A stretch of DNA of 64,000 nt from Luidia sarsii (Eukaryota; Echinodermata; Asteroidea; Paxillosida; Luidiidae), in contig OX465121.1 in NCBI GenBank assembly GCA_949987565.1, forward strand, positions 1,505,117 through 1,569,116. Direction: 5' to 3'. The translations under genes and the position numbers were made by a program. Shown piece after piece: positions 48,501-59,564 of this stretch (position 1 is the stretch's first letter; each line of letters opens with the position of its first letter). The notes under the pieces are model-generated. The model ran no database searches. It worked only from the letters and a program-made list of their open reading frames with translations, and had not been told where the DNA came from.

Positions 48501-49816
48501 ATAAACGAAAAAATGAAAAAAATCTTGCTCCGTTTGCCAAATATGCTCAATTTAATGTTAAAATCTTAAAAGTTTATGACCTCATTAATATTCATGAGAT
48601 GACGTCACGATCAAATGAGGGCAATTTTTGGATACATCTTTTCCCAACTTAGATATGCTGCAAAATTGAAACCAAACGAATTTGCATTTTTGCTTTTATT
48701 TGAGTTTGAAATTTGCCCCTTTAAAGCGCTGTCACGTGACACGTGGTGACGTCATGAAGATCTCACTTTTTGCAATGAATCTCCATCTACTAACCTAAGT
48801 ATGTGCCAAGTTTGAAGCCATTTGTATTTGATATTAGGCCCTTAATGGATTTCACAGCTAATTTGTACACAAACCTATGGCCCTTAGTATAAAAAAACCT
48901 AAACAATGAAAAACAAAGGAAATTCCGGAAATATGTTTTGATATTTTCAATCCGGGGTATATGTTGAGTCGGTTGAAGACAAAATAAAAATACGATTTCT
49001 TCTTCGTTCAGGTAGTAATCTTCGTCTGAAATTTAGATCTACCTACGTGAATCCATAATTAATGACTACAGTGTAGTGTACAAGTTGCCCCTTTAAAGCA
49101 CGTGCATATTATGCGCACAAAGTGTATGGGACTACATTATAATATGAACAAAATCATAACAATTCTGAACAATGGTTAATTAATTCCCAACTCAGGATTA
49201 TGAATGTCTAGCACAATAGCTACCTGCACACCAAATTTCGAGACGATTGACCTTTGGCAAATATGTGTTTTAAAAACACGCATTTTGATGACGTCACGAT
49301 TGCGTCATGGCATTTTGGCCCCAGAGGGTGTTTCTAGACTACATCCCTAATAGATATAAACAAAACAATAAAAAAATCTTGCTCCGTTGGCCAAATATGC
49401 TCAATTGAATGTTAAAATCTTAAAAGTTTATGACCTCATTAATATTCATGAGATGACGTCACGATCAAATGAGGGCAATTTTTGGATACACCTTTTCCCA
49501 ACTTAGATATAGTGCAAACTTGGAACAAAACGAAATTAATATTTTGCTTTTATTGCAATTTGAAATTTGCACCTTTAAAGCGCTGTCACGTGACACATGG
49601 TGACGTCATGAAGTTTTAAAGACAACTGTGCACAACTTCAGCAAGGGTTCTATGCATTTGTCAAGTTTGGAAAAAATCAAAGTTTGTTCAATGGCAAAAG
49701 TGCCCTCCGAAAAAACCCTGTGCTTTGTCTATGGGAAAATTCCGACCAGAAAAAGAAGAAGAAGAAGAAGAAGAAGAAGAAGAAGAAGAAGAAGAAGAAG
49801 AAGACAAAAAAAAAAA

Positions 49817-50163
49817 ATCAGAACAAGAACAATAGCTTTTCCGTATGGAACGGAAAAGCTAAAAAAAAAATCAGAACAAGAACAATAGCTTTTCCGTATG
49901 GAACGGAAAAGCTAAAAAAATCAGAACAAGAACAATAGCTTTTCCGTATGGAACGGAAAAGCTAAAAAAATCAGAACAAGAACAATAGCTTTTCCGTATG
50001 GAACGGAAAAGCTAAAAAAAAAAATCAGAACAAGAACAATAGCTTTTCCGTATGGAACGGAAAAGCTAAAAATCAGAACAAGAACAATAGCTTTTCCGTA
50101 TGGAACGGAAAAGCTAAAAATCTTAACAAGAACAATAGCTTTTTCGCTTCGCGCGAAAAAGCT
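49817..50163 (+). repeat. Hairpin minisatellite, seven units, terminating the array
   Basis: Units of about 50 bp, each ATCAGAACAAGAACAAT plus a 27-base hairpin plus an A run. Hairpins start at 49834, 49887, 49937, 49987, 50041, 50089 and 50137. The first six are identical (AGCTTTTCCGT/ATGGA/ACGGAAAAGCT). The seventh is AGCTTTTTCGC/TTCGC/GCGAAAAAGCT: same 11-bp stem and 5-base loop, with two base pairs changed on both sides and a new loop. The 2.1-kb array stops here. Confidence 0.95.
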
Positions 50164-51351
50164 AATTAAATTATTGTGTTATATTTAAAGAAATAATCAT
50201 AACTCTAAGATATTTAAATGTTAGAACATATTAATTAAATGTCATGTAATGTACAACTTACTTTTACACAAGGTGCATGTATAACAACGCTAAACATACA
50301 ATGTATACAGTCACTTTACAAGTTGCCTTTATGTCATTTGATAGTCGGAAGGCAGTTTAAATACATGTGTTATGTGAACAAAATGGAGAGTCTGTTTCAG
50401 ATGTTGCTTTTCACATGGATGAAATAATTGGCTGACTAAAAAAGACATGTACCGGTACATTCGGAAAGCCTTACTATTTCAAAATTGTCAAGCACTGTAC
50501 ACTCTATTGTCACTTGTCTTGGAAAGATCACTAAAAATAAAAGCTTTCCCATCCGCCCTCAAATAAGCTACATGTACAGTGTGAGGTTTGGCTCCATCAT
50601 TTTACAGTGCACCATGTGGTATTTACAGGTACTGAGAAACTTGTTTGTTTCACAGAATACTTTTATTACTTTATAGATCTTTAAAATGTACTTAAATAGT
50701 GACAATGGTCTTTTAACTATTTCTACTACTAACAGCAAATTAGGCACTAACACTACAAGTTAGAAACATTGTAGCAGTCAGGTTCCAAGAAACATTAAAA
50801 TCCACTCTTCCCCACACCACTTAGTAAGTCATGTAAATTTACAACTTTGAAGGAGATGGAATATATAGATGATTGTGCTGCTCTCTGCTTCTTCAGATGG
50901 CGACACCTTGACACCTACTTTTCCTTTGTTCTTCTGTATTTCTTTCCTTGTATGCATCATACAATCCTCTTTCTTTTAGTTTTCTCCTCCCTTCAGCTTG
51001 TCTCTCTGCTGTTGTCTTTGACATCCTTCTCACTCAATTGTAAAGCTTGGGTCCATTGAGTTTCTTGTAATTGCACCCGTATATGACTTCTTTTACAAAA
51101 GAAAAAAGTTGTCTAAAATTACTTTCGATTCAATCAAAATCAGTCAAAAAGTGTGCCTTAAATTGTGTACAAAACTCCCATAAATCATTCACCTAAAGAT
51201 AGCTTCAGGATGGATCCAAGAGCATTGTTTTAGGATGAAGTTACATTATAGGTACAGTATGTCTAGACAGGCTGTCAGTCCATCCACTGTTCAAAATTTC
51301 TATCATTGACCATGTTGACCGGTGCATACGACGTGACTGACATTACTATCT
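50164..51351. other. Unique spacer, no gene recognised
   Basis: AT-rich, short frames only. It carries one GTACCGGTAC and several ACATGT words, and ends with a GTGACTGACATTAC copy at 51333 before the second segmental-duplication copy. Confidence 0.4.
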
Positions 51352-52763
51352 CATTTATATCTCATTAACGGCCAGCGTCAGAGGGTCGCGAGATCTTCGT
51401 AAAGTTGGAGTTCTGCTAGATGCTGGGGTCAACCTCTCAACTGGATTTATACAAACAAACAAATTGCTTACGGTTTGACAGATAGGGGCCTATATAGTTA
51501 CTGCACCAAACCAAAGCGGTACCTCTGATATCATAAAAGGGCAATTTGGACAAAAGTATGGATTTTTCGGATGTGTCAAAAGTCTTGGAAAGGTCCATTA
51601 AAATCCTCTATGCTGGTGTGTTGAGCCTGTAGGCCAGGCGCCAATGTTCGCGACCATCTTTGACTTTCAAACTGTAAAATAATGTAGGCATATAGTTTAA
51701 CGCTTCCGAACCGGCAGTTCTATAGCTATATAGTGTTAAATTGTTCCAAGGACTGGGAGGTAGGCGCATTATATACGTTCAAGTATTTTTTTAGAAAAGG
51801 AACTGAGGATAGATATGCAGTGTATGACGACAATCATTAACAAGATGACGATCACCAGTTTTGAATATGGGAGCAACCCTTGCAATTGTCATCCAGTCGG
51901 GAAGTAGGCCTATATATAGGTATAGAATGAAGGCTATGCTTTGAAACGGACTGAATTACGTTTGTTATGAGTGGACAATTGATGGAATAGTGTCCGGAAC
52001 TGTTCTAATTGGGAAGGTTAGAAACTAGTGCACGGTGCGTGTTCCACAGTACATGTGATTGACCGGTAAGGAACGTTGTATAGGCCCGCTAGGATTTGGC
52101 TCATGGAGATAATCATGAAAATGGGCGGAATAACTTGGAATTTGATTCGCAAGTCTCGGCCCTATCAAAGAAATTGTTGTAATGCTCAGCAATTAAAATA
52201 GGCTCATTAATATTCTCATCAGTGACATAAAAAGACAATATTGGTGACCCATATCATTTCTTAAAACGCTGTTAATAACTTTTCAGGTATTCTTGATGCT
52301 ATTTTTTCCCCAAAGAGAGTATACCTCCGCTTTGCAGTCACTGTCTAGTAAGAATATTTTCTAGGCCTTAGGCCTATAGGCATACTGAGGGGAAATTAGA
52401 ACGATTCAAATCAGAAGGGGAATGAACATATATTTTATGATAGGCCTAAAGCTTGTCATTCTGATCAATGTATCTGAGAAGTTCAGTTGATATCCATTGG
52501 CATTTGGGTCGGTGTTTTCATCATTATGCCAGTTCAAAAATCACTAACTATCGCCAACTGCCGCAAACATTTCCGCTAAAAATAATGGAGGGGGATCTCG
52601 CATTGGCGTGTTTTGCTGGTTGCCGCTGAGCGTCACCAGAGACAATCTCAGATTTGGCCAGCATTCGGAAGACTGTTGGCCAACCATTAACATCGCAACT
52701 TTCGTAAGCATTCGCTCCTAAAGTCCTTCTACTGGGAGGCCTCAGACGGAGCTATATTCATTG

Positions 52764-52880
52764 CCAGCCATAGTGCGTCTGCAAATGAGAGCAGGAAACG
52801 CGGGTTCGAATCCCGCCCGAGCTGCCTGAAAATTTTCCTTTTTTCAGCTAGCAATCGGGCAATTAGCACTGAGCACACAG
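52764..52880 (+). repeat. tRNA-like B box, possible SINE (right copy)
   Basis: Same CGGGTTCGAATCCCG T-arm-like stem as the left copy, unchanged. No full tRNA fold. Confidence 0.35.
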
Positions 52881-53299
52881 TGCTTATTATTACGTCGAGT
52901 AGCAGGGCAAATCCTCGATCGTTGAATTATATTCTCCTCGACGAAAAAAATCATATTTCACTTTTTAGGCCGAGGTCTATAATTATTTGATGAAAATAAA
53001 CCGCATTTTTTTCTGAAAGTTTTCGAAAGTTTCTATGCAATGGACCGAGACTGTTGTTCCCCGCGTGATTGTCAAGGTACATGTAGTTTACGTCAGAGGT
53101 ACTGCGTGGTGCGCGCGTCGCACCTCTGCAAACACGACCCTCCGTTCCACATGACTGCCCAACAATAGGTCCACACCCTTACTGACTGGTCGCCTACATG
53201 TGTAGGCGTAAGCGCACAGTACTCTCCCTTCAGAACTTAGCAAACCTAACCTTTAGGTGGTGCTGGGTGGTGCTCTGTGCTCCACTTCATTCGCGAGTT

Positions 53300-53358
53300 G
53301 ATAAAAGTACATGCATCTTTCTTCAGTGTCTTGGTGTTGTATCTAGGACTGGATTGAC
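53300..53358 (+). promoter_or_regulatory. TATA-like box and leader of the signal-peptide exon (right copy)
   Basis: GATAAAAG at 53300-53307 and TTCAGTG downstream, spacing as in the left copy. Confidence 0.35.
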
Positions 53359-53446
53359 ATGAATGGTGCCGGCGCATTGAGTGTGTGGGTCCTGGTACTG
53401 GTGGTAGTGTTTATTGGATGGATTCCGGGCAAGTCTCAGGCGCAAA
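53359..53446 (+). CDS. First exon encoding a signal peptide (right copy)
   Basis: The 88 bases are identical in coding content to 34140-34227 (leader core VLVLVVVFIG) and end at the same phase-1 GTAAGT donor, 53447. The exon is unchanged while the low-complexity tract right after it has turned over, which suggests either a recent duplication or constraint on the exon. Its downstream exons were not identified up to 58700. Confidence 0.6.
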
Positions 53447-53559
53447 GTAAGTTCGTGTAACCAGACAGGTGTAACTTGCTCCATGCTCTATGCGTGCTCT
53501 ACATTTTCCTTCCTCCATGATGTAATGTACAGTATGTGTAGTTGTCTACTACTGCACTG

Positions 53560-53985
53560 TACTACTCTACTACCAATACTATTGGTACTAATGGTACTAT
53601 TGGCAATAGTACAATTGGTGCTAGTAGTACTACTACTACTAGTATATTAGTAGTACTATGACTATGAGTATGAGTACTACGACACTACTAGTAGTACTAC
53701 TACAGTACTAGAACTAGGACACTACCTCGTACCTGTAGGCTGTACTGTACTAGTAGTACTAGTAGTAGTACTAGTACATGTAATGATGTATACTATTACT
53801 ATTACTACTACTAGTAGTACTACTAGTAAAGTAGTAGTAGTAGTAGTACTACTAGTACTACTAAAACAGTAAAAGTACTAGTAGTAGTACTCACTATTTA
53901 CTACTACCCTACCTCCATGCTACTACTAGTACTACTACTAGTACTAATAATACTAGTAGTATAAGTACTAGTACTACTTCAAGGT
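53560..53985. repeat. TAC/TAG low-complexity tract (right copy)
   Basis: Shorter, rearranged partner of 34335-34833. Same words, different order and number. Confidence 0.9.
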
Positions 53986-54612
53986 ACAACCGGAGACACT
54001 ACATCTTACATCACGACATGAATTATTAAATTACAACACATGGCATTTTCGTATTCTTGTTATTGTGCATAAATTAAACGAAAGACCAAATCTTTGTTGA
54101 AATGTTGGCTCATTCTGCTGAAGGCATTGTTTACTTTTAATGAATTTTTATGAATAATGAATGGTGAAAAGCATATTTTGTAACCCCCAAATCCACAATA
54201 CTCAATATTCCACTTACCGGTAGTACTGTTAATGTTATGTAGACAATAGCCATTGTGTTGCAGGATCACTTTCCCAAAAAAGTTTGACTTACACACTGTT
54301 TTCCCCTTATGATCATGATTTTGTTACGTGGACAGTGTGTCAACTGGATGATTACAGTTAGTATGAGGCTGTGTATATAGTCATTTCACTAAATTCTTGC
54401 CCATATACATGTACACGTACATGTACGTACCTTACCTCCAGGCTCCATGCAACCTACAAGTGTCTTTCAATTTAAAAACCGGTCAAACATAGTGAAGGTT
54501 TGGCACTTTTTTCACTAAGGTTATTGATTCCATGCTGGATTGCTGAAGCCATAATATACCGGTAATCGGATTTTGGGTTAGAGACCTAGAATAGTAAACC
54601 GTCCACTTCCAG

Positions 54613-54815
54613 CCTTATATCAACACAGTGGCTGTTGTTACGGCAGTCTACCGTGTGGTTCCCTGACTTCACAGTATTTGTCAGGATGTTTAGCTCTTGG
54701 AACCAGACTATCAGCTAATAGACTGGTTCAACCAGCCTGCAATGCTGACGAAATACAATCAAGTCAGGGAACCACACAGACGACTGCCGTAACAACAGCC
54801 ACTGCGTTATATCAA
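54613..54815. mobile_element. Foldback element with 55-bp arms (right copy)
   Basis: Partner of 35456-35661. Arms and centre conserved with a few substitutions. Confidence 0.8.
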
Positions 54816-55830
54816 TTATTTGAATAACATGGATATTGCCAAAGTAATTTATGGTACACCAGGTATGCAGTACACATCATATGATTGCTGTATAATTGGT
54901 CCTGTTACTGTTAAGCCCATCTGTTCAATGTTGTGTTGTGATATTGGAAACTTAAGCAAGTTCAACTTCACGTTAATTAAGCAAAATGAGCAAATATAAG
55001 CCTACATGAGTACAAATCTTTTCTGTGCTTTATATTTCATAGATTAGTCCATTATATACGATAATATGTGTACACTGTTGGGCTTGCCATAGCCTTTTTC
55101 TTGACAAGCCAAGGCAATAGCCCATCTATCAGCTAATCATAAGCTGTATTTGATTTTGGATAGGTGGGGTTATTTGGCTGTTTGCAAGATTTTTAAGTAA
55201 CATCTGACATCAGATTGAAAACTGTAATTGTTTTGACTTGTGTTGGTTATACCCTGTCAGCTTAGCCTGAAGTTTGACATGTACTTCACAGGATTCTAAA
55301 AGTTCCAAACTTTATAAATTTGCTTTTCCGGAATCCAAATGTTTGTACCGGTAATACCATAAGATATAGAGGGAGGGGGGGGGGGGGGTGTTACATACAT
55401 GTATGTAGTTTACTCATGTTTGGAGGTTCCAACCAATGTGGCCCCTTTTCCCTGCAACCCTGCAAGGGCCCCAGAAATATTCTTCAGGTTTTGAAAAGAT
55501 CAGACAGTGAAAGAAATTTTCTTTTCAACATCCAAATCCATGTTCATTGGCCTGGAAAAACGCACAAAGGATGTTTGTTGAAATTTTGATGACTCGGGGC
55601 CGGTGGAACCTTTGTGTGAACAAAACTGCTGCTGTGAGGTACGTGGGAACACACACCTTCTATTTGAATACGCTAACTCAACAGTCAAGTTATTTGGGTG
55701 TATCTTTTTGGCACACCCATGCAGTTGTCCCATCAAATATAAATGCACATGAAGCTGTGCTACATGTAGTATGTACTCATGTCATAATGTTCATACTGTA
55801 TAACATTTTTTGGGTTGATAAAAAATATTC

Positions 55831-58705
55831 TTATATCTTATTTTACAGATCGGCAACACAACATGTACATTAACATTCAGTTAAGTCATCAAATGAAATC
55901 AACAATCTTTCATTGACTTTAAAAAAAAATGCAACTAGAAAACTTTGACTGGACCAAGACTTGAATCTGAGACCTCTGATTTTGCAGCTATCCAGCCCTT
56001 AGATGGTGGCCTTCACAAATAGTCATGATCTAGTCTTTACTCTGTAGACACCATACCTGTAGAATTGCCCTGATACATAAAATAATGCTTGCAATTTTGA
56101 TTAGACATGAAATGTCATATTTCATTGCCATTTTTTTTTGAATTATGCAATGAAAAACCTCTTGACACTCACCTGGTTCAATGTGATCACACTGCACTAG
56201 TCCAAAGCTGAAATCACAAGACTCGGTTCATGGTGTAACAAGTATTTCAATTGACTTTGATTTACATTACACGTACACCAAGCTAAATTTATATAACAGA
56301 TGAATTAGGATAGCAAATTGACAGTGCAAAAGTTACAACAAAAAATAGATTTCCCTTGTCTGTTTGCAACAGAGCATAGGGCTTTTCCTTGAAAGAAATA
56401 CAATTGAGGCATCACTTCACATTCTGTATTTCTGGCACAAAAAATAAATAGAAGGTTTTGAGTTAAGCAGCTGCGTGCGCGTGCAAGGCACATTGTCTGT
56501 GTCCACTTATAAAGGCCCTGTACAACATTGCTCAGGGTCAAAAGATTACTGCAGTTTGCATGTTAAATATTTAAGAATAAAAACAACCCTAGTGAGATTT
56601 TTTAGCTCAAATGATAATCTGGGAATGGAGAAAAGGGCAAAAAAACCTGTGAGAAATTAATGGATTCAGTTGGATTCGTAAATAGCACCCTCAAGCAATT
56701 TAAAAGAAATGTGATCCCTGGAGATATCTCCTTTTACCAATTAAATGGTAAAAGGCTTTATACTCAGCGAAACTTATTTGATTAGTATCTTCTACAGTTG
56801 ATGAGTTATGGGCAGGCCAGTGGAGACACTGTGTCCAGAACTCTTGGGGGGCCTGGCCAAGCAGGGGAGGCCCAGGAATGTAGAACAGATGGTCATCATT
56901 ATAAATCTTCCAGAATAGCCATCCTGGGAGGATGCAGGGGGGTCTCCAACACCCAAAAAGCTTGCTTGAAGCAAACATGTGGTCACTTGGTCACAGCCAT
57001 CCATTGGAGAAAGAGAAAATTTTTCCTTGCAACAAAAATTCAGAGGTTCATTCTCAGATCCAGTCTTTTCGTTTTGGAGTACAATTTCAAAGGAGATTTC
57101 CTTGCAAATCGCATAGAATGTCATCAGAGTTTATAGTTGCCATTCAGCATGAATTGCAGAGATTTACACCGTACGCGTCGTTGTCCAGCTGCTCCAGTGC
57201 GCTCCGCAGCAAGTAGACAGACAAGGGAGAAGACAGCACCCAGTGTGAGACCTCTGATGCAGGTCAAAGGAGCAAGTCCTGTACGACAACGAGAACTGGA
57301 CGCCGACCTGTGCCACTTCTTTCATCCTAGCAGAAGGGTTGGGTGCCACCAACCAGCCTCGATGACTTCACCAGGGCGGGGCTGTACACCATTCAGTCAG
57401 CGTAACACACTACAGCTAGCCTCGCCTAGTACCACTCTCAGATGGATTTATCAAGTGCCAGCAATGCCAGCTACCTCTCCGACATGCCACAGAAATCTGC
57501 TGTTAGTTGCACCTGTAGTTTTTACTTTAATTGGTTAGATTAGGCGCTCGGTGGTAGGCTCATCTATATTTCTCTGACTTTTTGCATACAACAATGCCAA
57601 AGTCGACTTCTTGGAAATGTTTGGCACATGCGGTTCCTGTCATGGAACCATTGTGGGAAACCTCCATGGTTGAACACTCCCCCAGGAGCATCTACTGCAT
57701 TGCCCACAAATGAGTATGGGCCAAGTGAGTATGTCTCTATAGTTGTATTTTCCTTTGGTCGCCAATTGGTTGGCGAGGCCATACACTGTGGATACGTCAT
57801 GGCCGGTCCCGTGTTTTCACTCGTGTCTTCTCCTGGTTTCCATGTTTTGATTTGGCCTATACCCGGCAATTGTGCTGATTTCTTCTGTACATTCACAGGG
57901 TTTTTCCAGTTTTTATGGCAGTTAATGGTTGAATTGCTTCTGACTGGCGCCCCCACCCTAGCAAAGACTAATTGAATATTTCAGAGACCAAGGAGTGAGG
58001 ACTGGATAGCTCAGATGGAGGAGAACTAGTACGTTATTCCCGGTCCAGTCAAAGTTTTCTTTGCCAATTTTTCAATTAATTCAAAAGCTTCCAGTAAGTT
58101 TTTCCTTTGTTTGATTTTAAAAGGAAAATAGATTCATGACTGATTTGTGTCAATGCTACCACTGTGGAATGTGGCCTTTATAATGCAACATGAAGAATTG
58201 CTGGTGCAGACAGTAGATGAATCGCGATCCAAAAAACTTTTTGGGGTGGGTCAGAACTGCACATGCCTATAAGTTGTGACTGACCCCACATGACTGTGCA
58301 TTCCTTGTGACCTAACCCCTCCATGTCTAACCGGAACCACATCACACGTTAACAAGATGCCTTATACGTTGCTTTCTTCTGCGTCAAGTTCGTCAACATG
58401 TTCGAGAATTTATCGGAGAAATCAACGTCATCGTCTTTAGCAGGTGACAGATTGAAGTGATGACCTTTATGTTAGTCCTTCTGAACTCCTTCAAAGACCA
58501 AGCAGATGAACTGCGATCAGTTTGGTCGCTACCGAAGTCTTTGCATTGGTGGACCAACATTGTCCTGGGAAGTTGGGACAAATTATGGTTTCACAGCAAC
58601 TCAGTCCAGCAATGCTTGTCCAATGGGCCTTGTGGCAAGGTCACCAAACAGGTGGCTTGCATCAGAATAGTCTTGCTAGACATCCTCTTGGCTTTTGGGC
58701 CTATG
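55831..58705. other. Intergenic, no gene recognised
   Basis: Open frames of 80-133 codons exist on both strands at 56798-57538 and 57564-57975. None shows a domain I recognise, and frames on opposite strands overlap, so I leave them unassigned. The GC-richer patch 57150-57960 could contain exons or an old element. Confidence 0.35.
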
Positions 58706-58792
58706 CCTATCCCAAAATGCTCACGCATTTTGTGCACAAAATATGTATTATGGGACTTGAAATGAATATTTAAAAAATCATAATAATTAGAA
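58706..58792 (+). repeat. Isolated relic of the X/B array core
   Basis: GCATTTTGTGCACAAAATAT, then ATGGGAC and AAAAAATCATAATAATT match the phase-mark region of X modules (for example 40600-40660). So a member of this repeat family sits 8 kb outside the array. Confidence 0.6.
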
Positions 58793-58841
58793 GCAACCAT
58801 TAAAAATCCCTAACCCCCTTATACTGTGAACCGGGAACCAT

Positions 58842-59325
58842 CCTCAATCCTCCACAATCCTCCAATGTGAATTTTGCAAGATCCTCACTGCCTCAATCCT
58901 CCACAATCCTCCAATACAATGTTTTGCAAGATCCTCACTGCCTCAATCCTCCACAATCCTCCAATATGAGTTTTTGCATGTACCTCACTGCCTCAATCCT
59001 CCACAATCCTCCAATACAAGGTTTTGCAAGATCCTCACTGCCTCAATCCTCCACAATCCTCCAATATGAGTTTTTGCATGTACCCCACTGCCTTAATCCT
59101 CCACAATCCTCCAATATGAGTTTTTGCATGTACATGTACCTCACTGCCTCAATCCTCCACAATCCTCCAATACAAGGTTTTGCAAGATCCTCACTGCCTC
59201 AATCCTCCACAATCCTCCAATATGAGTTTTTGCATGTACCCCACTGCCTCAATCCTCCACAATCCTCCAATATGAGTTTTTGCATGTACCCCACTGCCTC
59301 AATCCTTCACTATCCTCCAAAATGT
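58842..59325 (+). repeat. 50-bp minisatellite, ten units
   Basis: Units start near 58842, 58891, 58941, 58991, 59041, 59091, 59147, 59197, 59247 and 59297, each with CCTCAATCCTCCACAATCCT. The unit before 59147 is 56 bp because of an extra ACATGT. The 170-codon frame spanning it is repeat-derived and not a gene. Confidence 0.95.
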
Positions 59326-59564
59326 GTAGGTTTTTTTTTTTGGCTCAGTCATAGTACATGTATCTTGCCAAAATTATGAATTAGCATTAGATACTGTATG
59401 TCATCATCGCCATTTTTATTATTTTTGTTTAATACTTTTTTTTGGGGGGGGGTCAGATCCTCAGGCCACAATGTGCCACTAGTGTCCTGGGAGGTCGAGC
59501 CGTGTAGTTCGCAGGCTTGCAACACCTCCCAGGTGATGACATGTGGCACAATGACCCGCCAATC

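Larger units (their letters stand above)
37240..49805 (+). repeat. Tandem array of alternating 1.25-kb (X) and 0.85-kb (B) modules
   Basis: Using GCACAAAGTSTATGGGA as the phase mark, X modules start near 37306, 39334, 40609, 42713, 44825, 46999 and 49116, and B modules near 38492, 41855, 43970, 46146 and 48259. The order is X B X X B X B X B X B X, so the working unit is about 2.11 kb. X and B are themselves diverged copies of one core: ACCTCATTAATATTCATGAG, TGACGTCACGATCAAATGAG, TTGGATAC, CCCAACTTAGATAT, CCTTTAAAGCGCTGTCACGT. X contains a third, shorter version of the core after a GAA tract. No gene is encoded. The first X starts with a GGTTCGAATCC B-box complement at 37253-37263. Confidence 0.95.
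51352..55830 (+). repeat. Right copy of the 4.5-kb direct segmental duplication
   Basis: Partner of 32124-36653, about 50 bp shorter overall. It keeps the tRNA-like box, TATA-like box, signal-peptide exon, low-complexity tract and foldback in the same order. It ends at GATAAAAAATATTC, after which the sequence continues TTATATC, unlike the left copy. Confidence 0.95.

Noticed and set aside
39851..49938. Open frames with runs of Arg, Lys or Leu/Ser in the array
   Set aside because: They are translations of GAA/TTC microsatellites in a tandem non-coding repeat, with no conserved flanking protein.
57137..57975. Possible genes on either strand right of the segmental duplication
   Set aside because: Several frames of 90-133 codons overlap on both strands without motifs. 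Composition is GC-richer but that alone is not evidence of coding.
58867..59379. 170-codon frame rich in LPQSSTILQY-type repeats
   Set aside because: It is the 50-bp minisatellite read through. The reading phase changes from unit to unit because 50 is not a multiple of 3.
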